A stretch of DNA of 64,000 nucleotides, taken from assembly GCA_000231825.2 (NCBI GenBank), contig JH720320.1, positions 84,482 to 148,481 on the forward strand. Direction: 5' to 3'. A program made the position numbers and the translations under genes. This document shows, piece by piece, positions 14,194 through 25,630 of the stretch; within the stretch, counting starts at the first letter, position 1; each line of letters begins with the position of its first letter. The notes beneath the pieces are model-generated. The model was not told the origin of the DNA, did not search any database, and was given only the letters and a program-made list of their open reading frames with translations. Source of the DNA: Tetrahymena elliotti 4EA. Its lineage: Eukaryota; Ciliophora; Oligohymenophorea; Hymenostomatida; Tetrahymenidae.

Positions 14194-15298
14194 ATGGATT
14201 CATTACGCTTTGAAAATCTATCAAACTTCTCATGGGATAAAGAAGGTAAATTTTTTTGATAATACTCGATGCGCCTCATCTCAATTATTTGCCTAACATC
14301 CTTTCATTTTAAAATAGGTTTCTAAGATGAAATCAGCTTTGAAAGTGTTAACTTAGTTCCTAAAAAGCATATATCAGCTCTAGTAAGTTCCCTTTAATTT
14401 ACTTTGTTTTTTATCTTTCTTTACCAAAATCATCTTATTCATTTGGTTCGGAGATAATGAGTGGATTGATGATTTTTTTTGCGCTCTAAAAAGTCACTCT
14501 CTGGAATCCAAAGTCTGACTTGATATGACAAACTATCATGATGCTCTTCAATCACCCCACGCTCACTCTCCTCTCCTTGTTCATCTACTAATATGCTTAT
14601 TGCAATCTTACTAATTTCTCCTCCTTTTAATATTATTAGAAAAGTGCAAAATTCTACTCTAACAAGATTTACAATATCTTTTTGCTTTACACAAACAACC
14701 CCACACAAAAGAACTTTCACTAAGTCAGTATAAAACTGCCACTTGAGATTACCATCAATGAAGCAATTTACCAGATTTTCACTGCATTTGAAACTCTCCT
14801 CAAGAAGAATAACGCTCCATTTTCTATAGTTGAGGATTCACATCTCTGGTAAATGCGCATTGCCAAAAAAACAGGCTACCCTAAGGATTATATTCCAGGT
14901 ATATATTTACGCCCTTTTTTTTTTAAGCGGATAAATCACCGCTGAAAAATTTTGTGTGTGAGGTCTCTAAAAAATTAAGAAATAATGAATGGACACTTAA
15001 AAAAATTAAGGATATCTTAACAAAAACAATATAAAATTTTTGGTTAAGAATCAAAGTTTCAACCGATGAAAATTAAACAAAGAAATAATCATGCGAGATC
15101 AATAGATTGTTTAATAAACAAACAAATTAAATACATAAAGGCAATTCATATCAAATTCTTGATTAATTGATTAATAAATTAATATTTAGATAATTTATTA
15201 TCAAAAAAAAAATTTTTAATTGTTCGAGTTCAATTCATAAAAGAAGGCAGGATTTGCTTTTTCCCCAAGCAATTTTTTTTGTTAATTAAATAACTTGA
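14194..15298 (+). CDS. Small protein resembling the Sin1/Avo1 CRIM domain (TORC2)
   Basis: The CRIM domain of Sin1/Avo1 presents substrates such as AGC kinases to TOR complex 2. The model is 14194-14245, 14318-14382, 14640-14898 and 14928-15298, which closes at 248 residues. Exon 3 carries VSIKLPLEITINEAIYQIF, then VEDSHLWQMRIAKKTGYPKD and YIPADKSPLKNFVCEV. This follows the CRIM pattern of a ubiquitin-like first strand, then W-x-L/M-R-I, a G-x-P-x-D segment and a following L-x-x-F. The usual acidic EDDGEVDEDFP segment is degenerate. No RBD or PH domain follows. The C-terminal 90 or so residues (after about 15000) are AT-rich low complexity and may be wrong, so the true end could be earlier or spliced onward. 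The CRIM assignment is an inference from pattern. Confidence 0.5.
14383..14639 (+). other. Second intron of the CRIM-like gene, GC-rich core
   Basis: 257 nt between a GTAAGT donor and an ATTATTAG acceptor. The outer parts are AT-rich as expected, but about 14445-14625 is much richer in G and C than any other intron here. It is open on the minus strand from 14720 down to 14439 with protein-like content, and partly open on the plus strand. Both removing it and joining exons 2 and 3 give a sensible CRIM-like frame, so I treat it as an intron. Confidence 0.45.
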
Positions 15299-16401
15299 AA
15301 ATTTGTTTAATTAAATTATTTGAGTTATTGATTGATATTAACAATTTTACTATGTTTAACATACTGATAAAGCAGACTACTCAAAAACTTTTAACATCTC
15401 ATAATTTTTGAATTTCTAAGTAACATCATTAATCTCTGCTAATCGCAAGAAATTTGATGCAATATCAAATCAAGTGTAAATCAAATACTTGATAAAAATA
15501 AAAGGATTGATTGAACCAAAGCAAAAATACCTAACAAAACAAACAATCAACCTCTTCTGATTGAAATAAATTTTTATGGAGAAGAGCTATCCCAATAATT
15601 TGAAAATTAAAAAAATTATTTTTAATTTAAATTAACTGATCAAATGAATGCTGGGACTTAGCACTTTGAGTATTATATTATATACAGTTATTTGATCAGC
15701 TTGTTTAAATCATTAATCAAAAAATATTTGAATATTTAAAATTTGATAAAAATACCTTTATAATTACTAGTTTTTCTATTGCATAACTCCTCCCACTTGA
15801 AGCAATTCACAAAAGAATTTTTATATTGAATATTATAAATTTTGTTATCTTGCTCTATTCTTCTGCTTGATTTTAAATAATTTAAATTTATTAACTTTAT
15901 CGGTAGAATTACGTATAATTCGTACTTTTTCAACTAATTGTGCTTTCCCTCCCCAGCATGATTATTTTATTTAGAAGTACTGAACAATAACAAACAAGCA
16001 AACAAACTCTTAATTGAAGCAAATCAATGATTTCAAACAATATAATTCAATAATTATATTATAAATATATATACTATCTGATTGCTCTCCTACCTCAAAT
16101 GACTTTTAGAATTTTTAAAAGTAAAGTTACGCAATCATATCATTCGTCAGAAATATACATAAATTGAAAGAAAAACAAGAAAAAAATCAAATTTTAAATA
16201 TTTCAAATATTTTAATAAATCCATTGAGTCTACCTCCCTACCTGCTTACCCCTTTAATTTTTCAAAGTATAAAACCTAAAATTTTAAATCAATAAATACA
16301 CTCACACACACACACACACACCAAAAGATGGTTTTACTTAATATTAAATATACTTATTAAAATACAAATTTATCTAACTAATAGCTATTGATTAAAATAA
16401 C
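15299..16401. other. Intergenic with a possible hairpin
   Basis: About 1.1 kb of AT-rich DNA. A 10-bp inverted repeat (CTGATCAAAT at 15636-15645 and its complement at 15690-15699) could form a long hairpin. A CA dinucleotide run lies at 16303-16321. No coding frame was accepted. The minus-strand open stretch 15736-15933 has no ciliate-type Gln codons and no motif. Confidence 0.45.
16303..16321. repeat. CA dinucleotide microsatellite
   Basis: A run of about nine CA units about 80 bases upstream of the small gene starting at 16402, in its probable 5' leader. Seen directly. Confidence 0.95.
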
Positions 16402-16902
16402 ATGATGAAATCAGTAGAGTTCTATGACAATCTTGTTTTATGCCCAGTCAAAGAATCTGAATGTATTAGAATTACCAGCTCGTCAACTATTTACAGCAAA
16501 ACCACAAAACCCTGCTCAGAAGCAACTAATTCCCCAACAAGTGCAACTGATTCTAACTCATACGGTTCTCTCAGTTCTGAAAATAATAATTTCACTGCTA
16601 AAATTGAAGCAAAAGCCAATAAAATATAATTTGATGGCAAAACATAAACAAAGAAAACTCAAATGAGCTCTTTCGATAAAGATTACAACAACTCAACTAC
16701 CTGCAGTGAGAATAAGAAGTCTTTCAAAAATGGTATTTCTTCTAACTATTCCAGTCGCGCTTTCTACTCTAAAGACGAAGAAGATGATATTGATATCTTT
16801 GCACAATAAAGAAACCAACGTGTCTCTTAACAAAACAAAGAAGAAATTGCTAACATGAAGAAGAACAAAAAGAAATCGTTCTTCTCATTCCTCTGCTGCT
16901 GA
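16402..16902 (+). CDS. Small Ser/Lys-rich protein with lipidation-like C-terminus
   Basis: 166 residues, single exon, ATG-ATG start at 16402 and TGA at 16900-16902; the family is not recognised. The N-terminus MMKSVEFYDNLVLCPVKESE is followed by a Ser/Thr/Asn-rich linker, an acidic patch (DEEDDIDIF) and the polybasic end KKNKKKSFFSFLCC. A basic cluster followed by aromatic residues and a terminal Cys-Cys fits membrane anchoring by palmitoylation or prenylation. That role is an inference from sequence alone. Only five of its Gln codons are TAA/TAG, and codon usage is more G+C-rich than the surrounding DNA, typical of a well-expressed gene. No partner can be inferred from neighbours. Confidence 0.75.
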
Positions 16903-19900
16903 GGTTGATTTAAATACAACAATAAACTACATTTAACGAAGCTATGAATCACTTATCTTATCTTATCATGAGAATACTAAAGTCTCAAAATTCAACGAAT
17001 TTACTTATAATAATTAAAATCAACACAAATAATAATATACTAATATTCTGGTTTTAAAATATAATAATTGATTGTAAAACTAATTGATTAAAATACTTAG
17101 TCTTTCTTCTCTCGACAAAGTTACTTCAAGCTTAACTTGGAATTTAGCTTAAGTGCTTCTTGAGAGATGTATTCCTACCTAAATTGTTCATCTACGAGCA
17201 AAATTATCATTTCAAATAAATTATTAGAAGATAACCAACCAATAAACTAATAAAATACTTTCTTTATATTAAAAAATAATAATGAACCAATAATTAGAAT
17301 AATATTTAAATTCTTTTTCCATCCCCTATTTCTAAACCAAGTCTCATTTAAAGAAAAAAAGTGAAAGAAATAAAAATCGAAACTATTTTATTGGTTTTTC
17401 CATGCTGATAAACAACAAACGAATGAACGAATGAATATACTAACTAACTAATCAAATATGATTGAAATAACATATTTAAAAATTTAGTCATGAATGACAA
17501 TATATTTACTAGACAATAAGGTGCTTAATAATCAGACAACACAATAGATCATTAAAATTCAACATATTCTTTTACAAAAACTTCTTAATCCTCTTTCCAA
17601 CATATGTCCAAAAAATGTATTCAAAGGGATTTTCCATTTTTATTTTCAAAAACTCATAAGCTTAAAATTTCAATAAAATTCCACAATCTAACAAATTGTG
17701 TTCACAATTATATTGATTTAAGAAGTTTAAATAAAAGAATTGTGATTTTTAAAAGTTTTCTGATTGATCAAAATCTTAAAAACACTTTTTAGATCTAGTT
17801 AAGTTGACTGCAGAGAAAAAAAGATACCTAATAAAAGAAAAAACAAGGAAAATTAAAAGTCGAATCCTGCCTGATAAAATAGAATAATCACCTCAAACGA
17901 ATATCTAAGAGTTTGAATTCAAAGATATTTAAAAATTTACTTTTCTATTGAAGGATCTTTGATTAATATTAAAGATACTCTTTCTTCCTATATAGTATTT
18001 CTATCTGAAATATATGGACTCTTCACTATTATGGATAGCTAATAACCTTTTTCTGACTTTTATCCTCCTCTGATGCTCCTTAGAAAATAGAAAATAAAAA
18101 TAAAATACTCATCTACCTAGGAGAGTTGTCATGAAAAAAATTTTAAAATATCTAAATCACTTCGTTAGTTTTTATTAATATGAATGATTGCTTAATACAA
18201 AAAAGCTTGAAAAACCAAATAATAAATAGGACTTTCTTTCATTTCTAATTCTTTAGCTTGCCCAAATAAGTAACTATGTCTCTATATCTTCTAATAATTC
18301 TGTCTCTAAATCTAAATTTCTATCATTTTACCAAAATGTTACTTTAAATTAATAATAATAATAACAATAATAAACTAATAATATTATCTAACTGTATCCC
18401 AAACATCATTATTTTCTTTCAATCAACCTAAGTTAATCCTCATAGATGAACAAAAACAAATATTTCTGAATGCTAAAACCAGAATGTATGTGGGAGTAGA
18501 CAAAAAAAATCTGAAGGAATTCATTTTGCTATAAACTGGTCTGTGAAAGAAGGAAAACATAAGAAACAGACAAGCAAAAAAACATATAAATAAATAAAAA
18601 ATTTATAATTCTCAAACCTACTCATTACTTCATTATCAATTACAATAAATAATAATAAAAACAACCAATAACTTCTTAATTATTTACAAAAATTTAAACT
18701 TTAACTCTATTGTATACTATCTTATATTAAATTGTTCTTCATAAATATTTATCAAGTACTCCATTTATTTAATATTTACAAAACCTCATAAAACTTTTAG
18801 ACTTTTTACTTGCAAAAATGAAATCAAATCAGTATTGATTGTGTTTTTTTCTAACTATTTTAGAGTAACTCTCTATTAGTTAGATTTTGTATTAGATTTG
18901 GTTTACATATGCTTAATTATTCTATGAAAAATTGTCCTTTATTCTAGCTTTTAGTGGAGGAGGAAGAAGAATGAATGGAAAAGTGTAAAGCAAGTCTTAG
19001 TTAACTCAGTATCTAAATTAAAGCTTAGAAAACAGATAATAATTTTTGATTTGCAAAATAAAAACAGGTTTATGTAAATTAAGAAAATAGTGTATTTTAC
19101 CCAGAGTCATACAACTTAAGGAATAATCTATCATAATTCAAATAATTAAAGTGATAAAAATAATAATTATAATAATTATTAACCAATAGTGCGTATACTT
19201 GATAAATTAATATATTGTTTTAATGTTGTTTTTGATTTTGTAAGTCACATATAAAATCAATATGAAAAGCTAACAGCAATCAATTTACATAAAATGAATA
19301 ATATATTTAAATTTTCAAGTTGAAATTGTTTAATTTTTCTGGTGAAAGCAAAATTTTTGTAATTTGTGTTCTTTCAACAAAAAATGTTTAAATTTTTTAA
19401 CAAGTTTTTAAATTAGTGTACAAATTTATTCTGAAGGAATGACTTAGAATATGCAGCTACTTTAATGTTACTAAATTGCAGATGAGTAAAATAAAACAAC
19501 AAAATTAATTTTGCACTACCGTCATTTTTCATCTTTGAACTCCACCTTTTAATTAGAGCCACTCATCAGGAGTAAAGAAAGCCAAAATCGCAATCCCTTG
19601 TAAATTAATGTGAGAGGTGAGTTGATTTCAATATTTTATTAAAAAGGAAATCAAATGTGCTAAGGGCAATAGAATCCCTTTTTAACAGTAAAATCTTTAA
19701 AAAAATATTGATTTTTTGTGAACTGAAAGCAAAATATCATTTAAAACTATCTAAATTCTTGTAATTAATTGAGAAAGAAAATACGAAAGGGATAACAGCT
19801 CACTTTTCTCAACTCAAACATGAATTTTGTTAGGCGAAGAAAGGTTTAGAAAATCTAGCTTAAATTTTATTTTTATATAAAAAAATCAGAATTAAAAAGA

Positions 19901-21450
19901 ATTTTGTAATATAATTTAGCCTCCTTAACTTTTCTCAAAACAAGAAGATATAAACAAAAATATTGATAAATAATATTCACAATTTGACAATTATCTTCTT
20001 TTGTTTTCAAAGATATTCTTTCTTTATTAAGTCTAAAACTAATTTATATTGTAATATCTATTTCTAAAGCAAATCTTAATCACTTGCGAAATATCTTTTG
20101 ACGAATTAATATCTTTCTCTCTCCCTTCCTTATTTTTTTATAATTCTCCCTTAAAAAGAAACTTACAAATAATATTTGGATACTCTAAATCAATGATAAT
20201 AATTTAAATTATTATTCTAAGACTACTTTTTACAACCCTAAATATCCATAAATACAAGTAAAAAGCGAAATCAAATTTTATAACTTTTGATTTTAATTTT
20301 AACAATGAAATGGTCCTAGATAAATCTTTTCTTTTTAATTTTATATATAACTAATATAGATTTTTGGTAAATTTAACTCAGAGTAAAGTTCAGTGTAAAA
20401 AAAATGTTTTTGATTCAAATTACAGTAGACAATAAAGGTTTTAGAAATAGATATTATTTGTTTAATATCTTACCCATTCTACAAATTAAAAAAGGTATGT
20501 AAAATTTAAAACCAATTCAAGCTATCACTTCCTATTTGATGCAACCAATTTAGCTGTCTATAAAGCATGATTAATCAAATTTAATTCTATATGATAGTTA
20601 GGATAAGACTAGATTATAAAATTAATCTAAAAGTTAATGACTGTATAATAACATTTAAGCAAAAAAATTTAAATATTAATCTAGTCTTCACAAAATAATA
20701 GAATGAATATAGATGTATCACCTAATAATTATATTAGTTTTTAAGATAAACAAAAGAGTCTAACACAGCTTTTACAAATTTTGATCAAATTAATTTAAAA
20801 AATATTTGTATCTGCCTGATAAAATTTAAGATATCTTTTTAAATTAACTTTCCAATTTAAATAATTAATTTATGTAAAGGAATAGATAGATAGCGTTCCT
20901 TTTTCTTATTAAATCAAGGAAATTTTAATTAAAAATACAATCCATTTCATTACTTCTGTTCATATTATTTAAATATCTTTTATGGTAAATATACTTTTTT
21001 AATCAAATATCTCTCTACTTATCTTATTTAATTACATGTATTTATGAGAAAATATAAAAACACAATTTTTATTAAAAAATAAATAGATGAGGGTGCATAT
21101 TTTTAATCATAATCATTATTTTAGTGATAAATATGGGAAAAAAAATAAAAACATTTTTTAATCCTCATTATTGTAATTAAATTGCACCCACCTAATGTTT
21201 TATTTTTTATGAAAGTTTAATTATTCTAATTTAAATAAATTAAGATTGCTTTTAAAGGCATCATAATCTACTATCAAAGAAAAATTATTTTTATTTTTTA
21301 GAATAAATTTTTTTTATTTTGCACTTTTGATGATGAAAAGAACATTTCTATGAAATAAGATATTTTTCTTATCAGAATAAAAAGATAGAAATTAGTCGAT
21401 TAAAGTAAACTGTATTCTCAATTGAAAAAGAATATATAAATTACAAAAAA
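16903..21450. other. Gene-poor region, 4.5 kb
   Basis: No sustained coding frame was accepted. Features seen are: AAT trinucleotide-like runs near 18350-18395; a nested imperfect hairpin at 17108-17167 (TCTCTC / GAGAGA arms enclosing a TTAAG palindrome); a slightly GC-richer stretch at 19520-19620; and a 7-bp inverted repeat, GGGTGCA at 21091-21097 with TGCACCC at 21183-21189. The plus-strand open stretch at 17604-17792 lacks coding character. Confidence 0.45.
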
Positions 21451-23997
21451 ATGAGAAGATCTCTCAGAGAAAAATTAAGAAAAGTTTCTAGATATCCTTT
21501 TTTTGTGGATAGGCTTCTTCTTGATGCCTTGGAAGAAAACAAAAATCATTTTTTAATAGACCCAGATTATGTAAGAGAAAGAAAAATATACTCAGATCAA
21601 ATTGATTTAAATGGATCACTTTAATAGTATTAGCTTCTCTAATTCAAAGTATCTGACCAATAATAGCAGAAAAAAAAAGTTATTGAAATCTTTGTAAATG
21701 ATGGCAAAGACAATAATTTTATTGATAAGATTATTAAGCATGCTTAAATAAGTGAAAGCTTAGTATCGCCTAAGTATTTGAAAGTATATGACTCCTACTT
21801 CCTAGATAAAAATGAATATTTTTACTTAATAGAGTATGAAGATTTTGAGTTTTTATTAGAAAAGTCTGCAGATGATCTTAGATAAGAACTTTAGAAAGAA
21901 TTAGTACATAAATTTTATGGAACTCCAAATAAAAGTGACCCAAAAATAACTTATAGTATTGCATATCTAAAAAGTGAAAATGAAAGATTTTATGAGAAAT
22001 ATTTTTCTGTGAATCCTATGATATTTGGAATATACTCTACTCAAAAAGTATAAGAAACAGGTAAAATACCAGGTTTCATTCAAGTAGATTCACAAGAAGA
22101 AATAGGTTTTTAGAAAAGCACCATCTAAAATTTTATGAATATTGAGAATAATTATGTTAAAAACTATTCTGAAATAATTAAGTATTTTGTAGAGACTTAA
22201 GATGATAGCATAACTTTTTATCCAAAACTCATAGATTCCAAAATTCTAACTCTGAAATTTAAACCCGAAAAAAAAATGATTTAAGATTTAGTTATTGAAA
22301 GATTTGCTTCTATGGAAGAAGCAAACAATAAAAAAGAAAAAATGGACAAATTAATTGATTTACTGAAATAAAACTAAACTTTTACAGGAATTCAAAAGTA
22401 TGGTGTTGTATAGATAAATTAGCAATTTTTCATAGTATCAGAATTTGACTTTTATCCTGTCCAATAATAATCATCAAGGTTTTCTAATTCTAATTTTATA
22501 AATTAGTTTAAATTGGGTGCTAATATATTAAAAACAATAAATATTATGAATTAGTATAGCTTGTATGGAGATTTACTCACTATTCACACTTAATATGGAG
22601 AAAGTACTTTGTTTTTAAATGGGTTTGTTTTTTTCCAAAATAGTGCTTAGTTAAATCCTCAAATCAACAATGTAGAGAGCTTTTTTCAATTTAGTTTTAA
22701 TACAAAAGGACTTTTAAATTAGATATCTTCTAGTTTTGAAGAAAAAGTAAAAAATGAAGATGATTCAATTAATGGAGAATTAAGTTACAAATATTTTGAA
22801 AATTTCCACCATGAAAATCATAAATCTCTTTACTAAAAAATTATCACATATTTCCAGAAATTTGAGGATTTGATCAATACGACAGACTTTAATTAAACAT
22901 TTAAATTTTCTAGTAGAATTATGCTTAAGGTCTACATGAATGATGTAAACAAAATTGGAGTTCAAATTAGTGAAATTGAGCTAGAATCTATTCCTACTTT
23001 AATTGACTATTTAAACTCAAATCAAGATTTTTGTGATTTCTTTTAAATACAAAGAGTAATTCCATCCCAAAACATCAAAATTGATTTTTCTATCTCTAAT
23101 TAATATTTGCAATATCTTAAAGAAAGAAATTATAGCTCAATAATTAGTAGTAAATCAAATGGAAATTAAGGTGGATTATTTTCAAATTAAGGTAGTCTTT
23201 TTAATAGTATTATTCAGACAGAAAATAAAAAAGGCGGTTTATTTTCAAATTTAAATCCTCTCCCTAATTCTAGTAAACCAAGTTTGTTTGATAATTTAGG
23301 TAACTTTGCTCAATAATAACCAAATATTTCTTCTGCATCTATGAAGTAAAAAGAAGAAAGAGAATAATAAGAATTGCTAAGTGCAATCAAAGAAGATATT
23401 GATACAATATTAACAAAATTTAATTTAAATGAGGATTCTAGAATTTCTTTAAAAGAATAAGTACTTTAGTTAATATAAAATGTATATTAATTAGACAATT
23501 TATAGCTTAGAAGTAAATTTTAACAAGAAAAATGCTATTATTTTTGTAAAAATTTAGCAACAACTACTTTTAATAAATAATTTGATCAAAATATGCTAAT
23601 TATTTTCTGCTACACAGTATACTACTATCACTCAATTTAAGAAAAATTAGGTATTAAAGTTTAGAGCTTTTGTCCTAGTGAAATTATAAATTAGGTCTTC
23701 TTAAAAATGTTACAAACTTAAAAGAAAGTGAAAAATCTTTTTATTAACCTTTAATTATGTGATGAAGTTCATTAAAATATGAATGAAAAAGCAGACTATT
23801 TAGGCTTGAAAGCAAAGTAGAATATAGTTTCATTATTTATCAAAAATAATCCAGTAAACTATTACAGATCATTAAAAAAACAACTCCAAAAGAATTCAAA
23901 TAAAATAAATACAATTACTTTTGAAAGAAATTAAATTGTGTCTTCTGAAATTAAAAGAAGTTTTAAAAAACTCAATTAAGTAGTAAATGTATTATGA
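21451..23997 (+). CDS. 848-residue protein with GLF-type motifs, unknown function
   Basis: Single exon; the frame runs unbroken from ATG 21451 to TGA 23995-23997 with many TAA/TAG Gln codons. No confident family. The segment around residues 60-150 (KVIEIFVNDG, then SPKYLKVYDSYFLDKNEYFY, then LIEYEDFEFLLEK) has the rhythm of a kinase N-lobe and hinge. YGDLLTIHTQYGESTLFLNG further on loosely resembles a decayed catalytic loop, but canonical VAIK, HRD and DFG are absent. Around residues 570-630 there are repeated GGLFSN / GSLFNS / PSLFDN motifs, reminiscent of nucleoporin GLFG repeats. The C-terminal 200 residues look helical. Either idea (pseudokinase or GLF-repeat protein) is speculative; the reading frame is certain. 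Confidence 0.85.
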
Positions 23998-24598
23998 TTA
24001 TTTTAATGTTTTATTTTATGTTTAATTATTTAATTACCTTTTCTCTCTCTATTCAAAATTTATTTTTATTATTTTAAAAATTCTCTTTTATAAAGTTTTT
24101 GCATTACATTCACTCATCCTTTTAAATATGCTATTTAATTTCAAATTAATTTTTAAAAAATAGTTTGCAAAAAACTTCTAAGTTCAAAACATAAACACAA
24201 AATGAAAATATGAAATAAAGATTTTAAGGTATGTCATGAAAAATAAAATTTATTGTACAATAAAAGTCTAAAAACTATTTAAAATAATCATCATTTTAAG
24301 TTTTAAGATTTATTTAGATTTTTGATACCTTTTTTTTCTTCTTTAAATAACATAATCAAATTTAATCAAAAAGAAAGCAAATTAATTAATTAATGCTTTA
24401 TAGAAAATATTTGAAAGGATTTTTAGCTAAAATATGATAATTAATCCTTTTATTGAATAATTAGATATTCTAATTTAATTTTAAAGTCTATTAAATGAAT
24501 ACAAATTTTAGAAAGATAAATATTTACTAACTTAAATATTTTTATATTTATTATCATTATGAAAATTATTATTGATAATTTTATTTTTATTAAATAAG
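23998..24598. other. Convergent intergenic region
   Basis: 600 bases of AT-rich DNA between the 3' ends of the plus-strand gene at 21451 and the minus-strand membrane-protein gene. It presumably contains both 3' UTRs. No gene, repeat or structured element was seen. Confidence 0.5.
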
Positions 24599-25630
24599 TC
24601 ACTTCTGTACTTACTCATCATCTGAATCATCATCTTTTAAGCAATCTAAAGTAAATTTCTTATTTAAAAGTTAACAATGGAGAAGAGCGTATAATAATAA
24701 CAATAAGGTAAAGTTAATTATATAGAAGACTTTAATAATTCTATTTGCATATAAAACAGTAAGAACAAAAGATGTGACAATTAATATTAAGCCAACAATA
24801 CCAATGTATAAAGTAGTAATCAATCTGAGTATGTTTATTTTAATACAATTAGAAGCTATATAGACTAAACTAGTGGCATAAAGGAAAAAAGATTTATACT
24901 TTCTATGTATAAATAATAATCCATTTTTTATATCAGACCAGATTCATTATTTGCTATGCAAAAACTGACATCAGCTATTGAAATCTATTTTATAAATAAT
25001 ATTGGCGAAGTACCAATGATGGATCCAGTTGTAAAAACTAAAATAAGAAGTAATCCAGAGTAAAACTTATTCATCAAATCATATTCAACAGATTTTTACT
25101 TTTTATTATAATAGAAAAATGATAAAAATAAGTAATAAAAAACACCATATGGATAATAATCTTCATCTAGCTTAGGGAAATATGGGAAAGCAAGAAGGTA
25201 ACAGAAGATTGCAGAGCAAAAGGAGAAAGCAACATGAGTATCTACCATAACAGATTAGTGATTAGAAAAGTATTCTTATATAATTTTTATTCATCTTCTC
25301 TAAATTAGGCCCATCCTTGAGTAGATTAAAGGTCTAAGCAAGAATTTTTTCAAAGCATTCTGATTCTGAGCTAATAATAGCTTTAGATGGAACATAAACT
25401 CCTTCATAATATCCTTTAATTGATCTTGTATTGTTAACTAATACACCATAGTAAACTAAATAGCAAATTAATGAAAATACATAGAATATCCTATATAATC
25501 TGATGGCATTTTCTGAACTCAAAAAATCGGCTACCTATTCTTTTCTCACTTTTTTAGAAAAAAAACAGAGACCACAACCACAACATACATATCTTTTGAG
25601 ATTATCGTTATCGTGATATTCTTTCTTCAT
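24599..25630 (-). CDS. Multi-pass membrane protein, frame unresolved (FRAG1/DRAM/Sfk1-like?)
   Basis: Coding signal is strong, but no single frame spans it. From ATG 25628-25630 one frame gives a Cys-rich RYVCCGCGLCFFSKK, a membrane helix (FYVFSLICYLVYYGVLV) and a loop with VPSKAIISSESECFEKI. It would hit TGA at 25163-25165. A second frame, open below 25291, gives VDTHVAFSFCSAIFCYLLAF and two more helices, then a TGA at 24820-24822. The first frame, open again below 24944, gives FFLYATSLVYIASN and helices ending KDDDSDDEQVQK and TGA at 24599-24601. Splicing 25275-25446 (172 nt) and 24865-24938 (74 nt) would close a 261-residue model. However, both would-be introns look coding and have atypical donors, so paired 1-nt indels are equally possible. 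Coding-like sequence in the same frame continues upstream to about 25791. Family resemblance is tentative. Confidence 0.6.

Noticed and set aside
15736..15933. Minus-strand open frame of 65 codons
   Set aside because: AT-driven chance frame without Gln reassignment codons or any recognisable segment.
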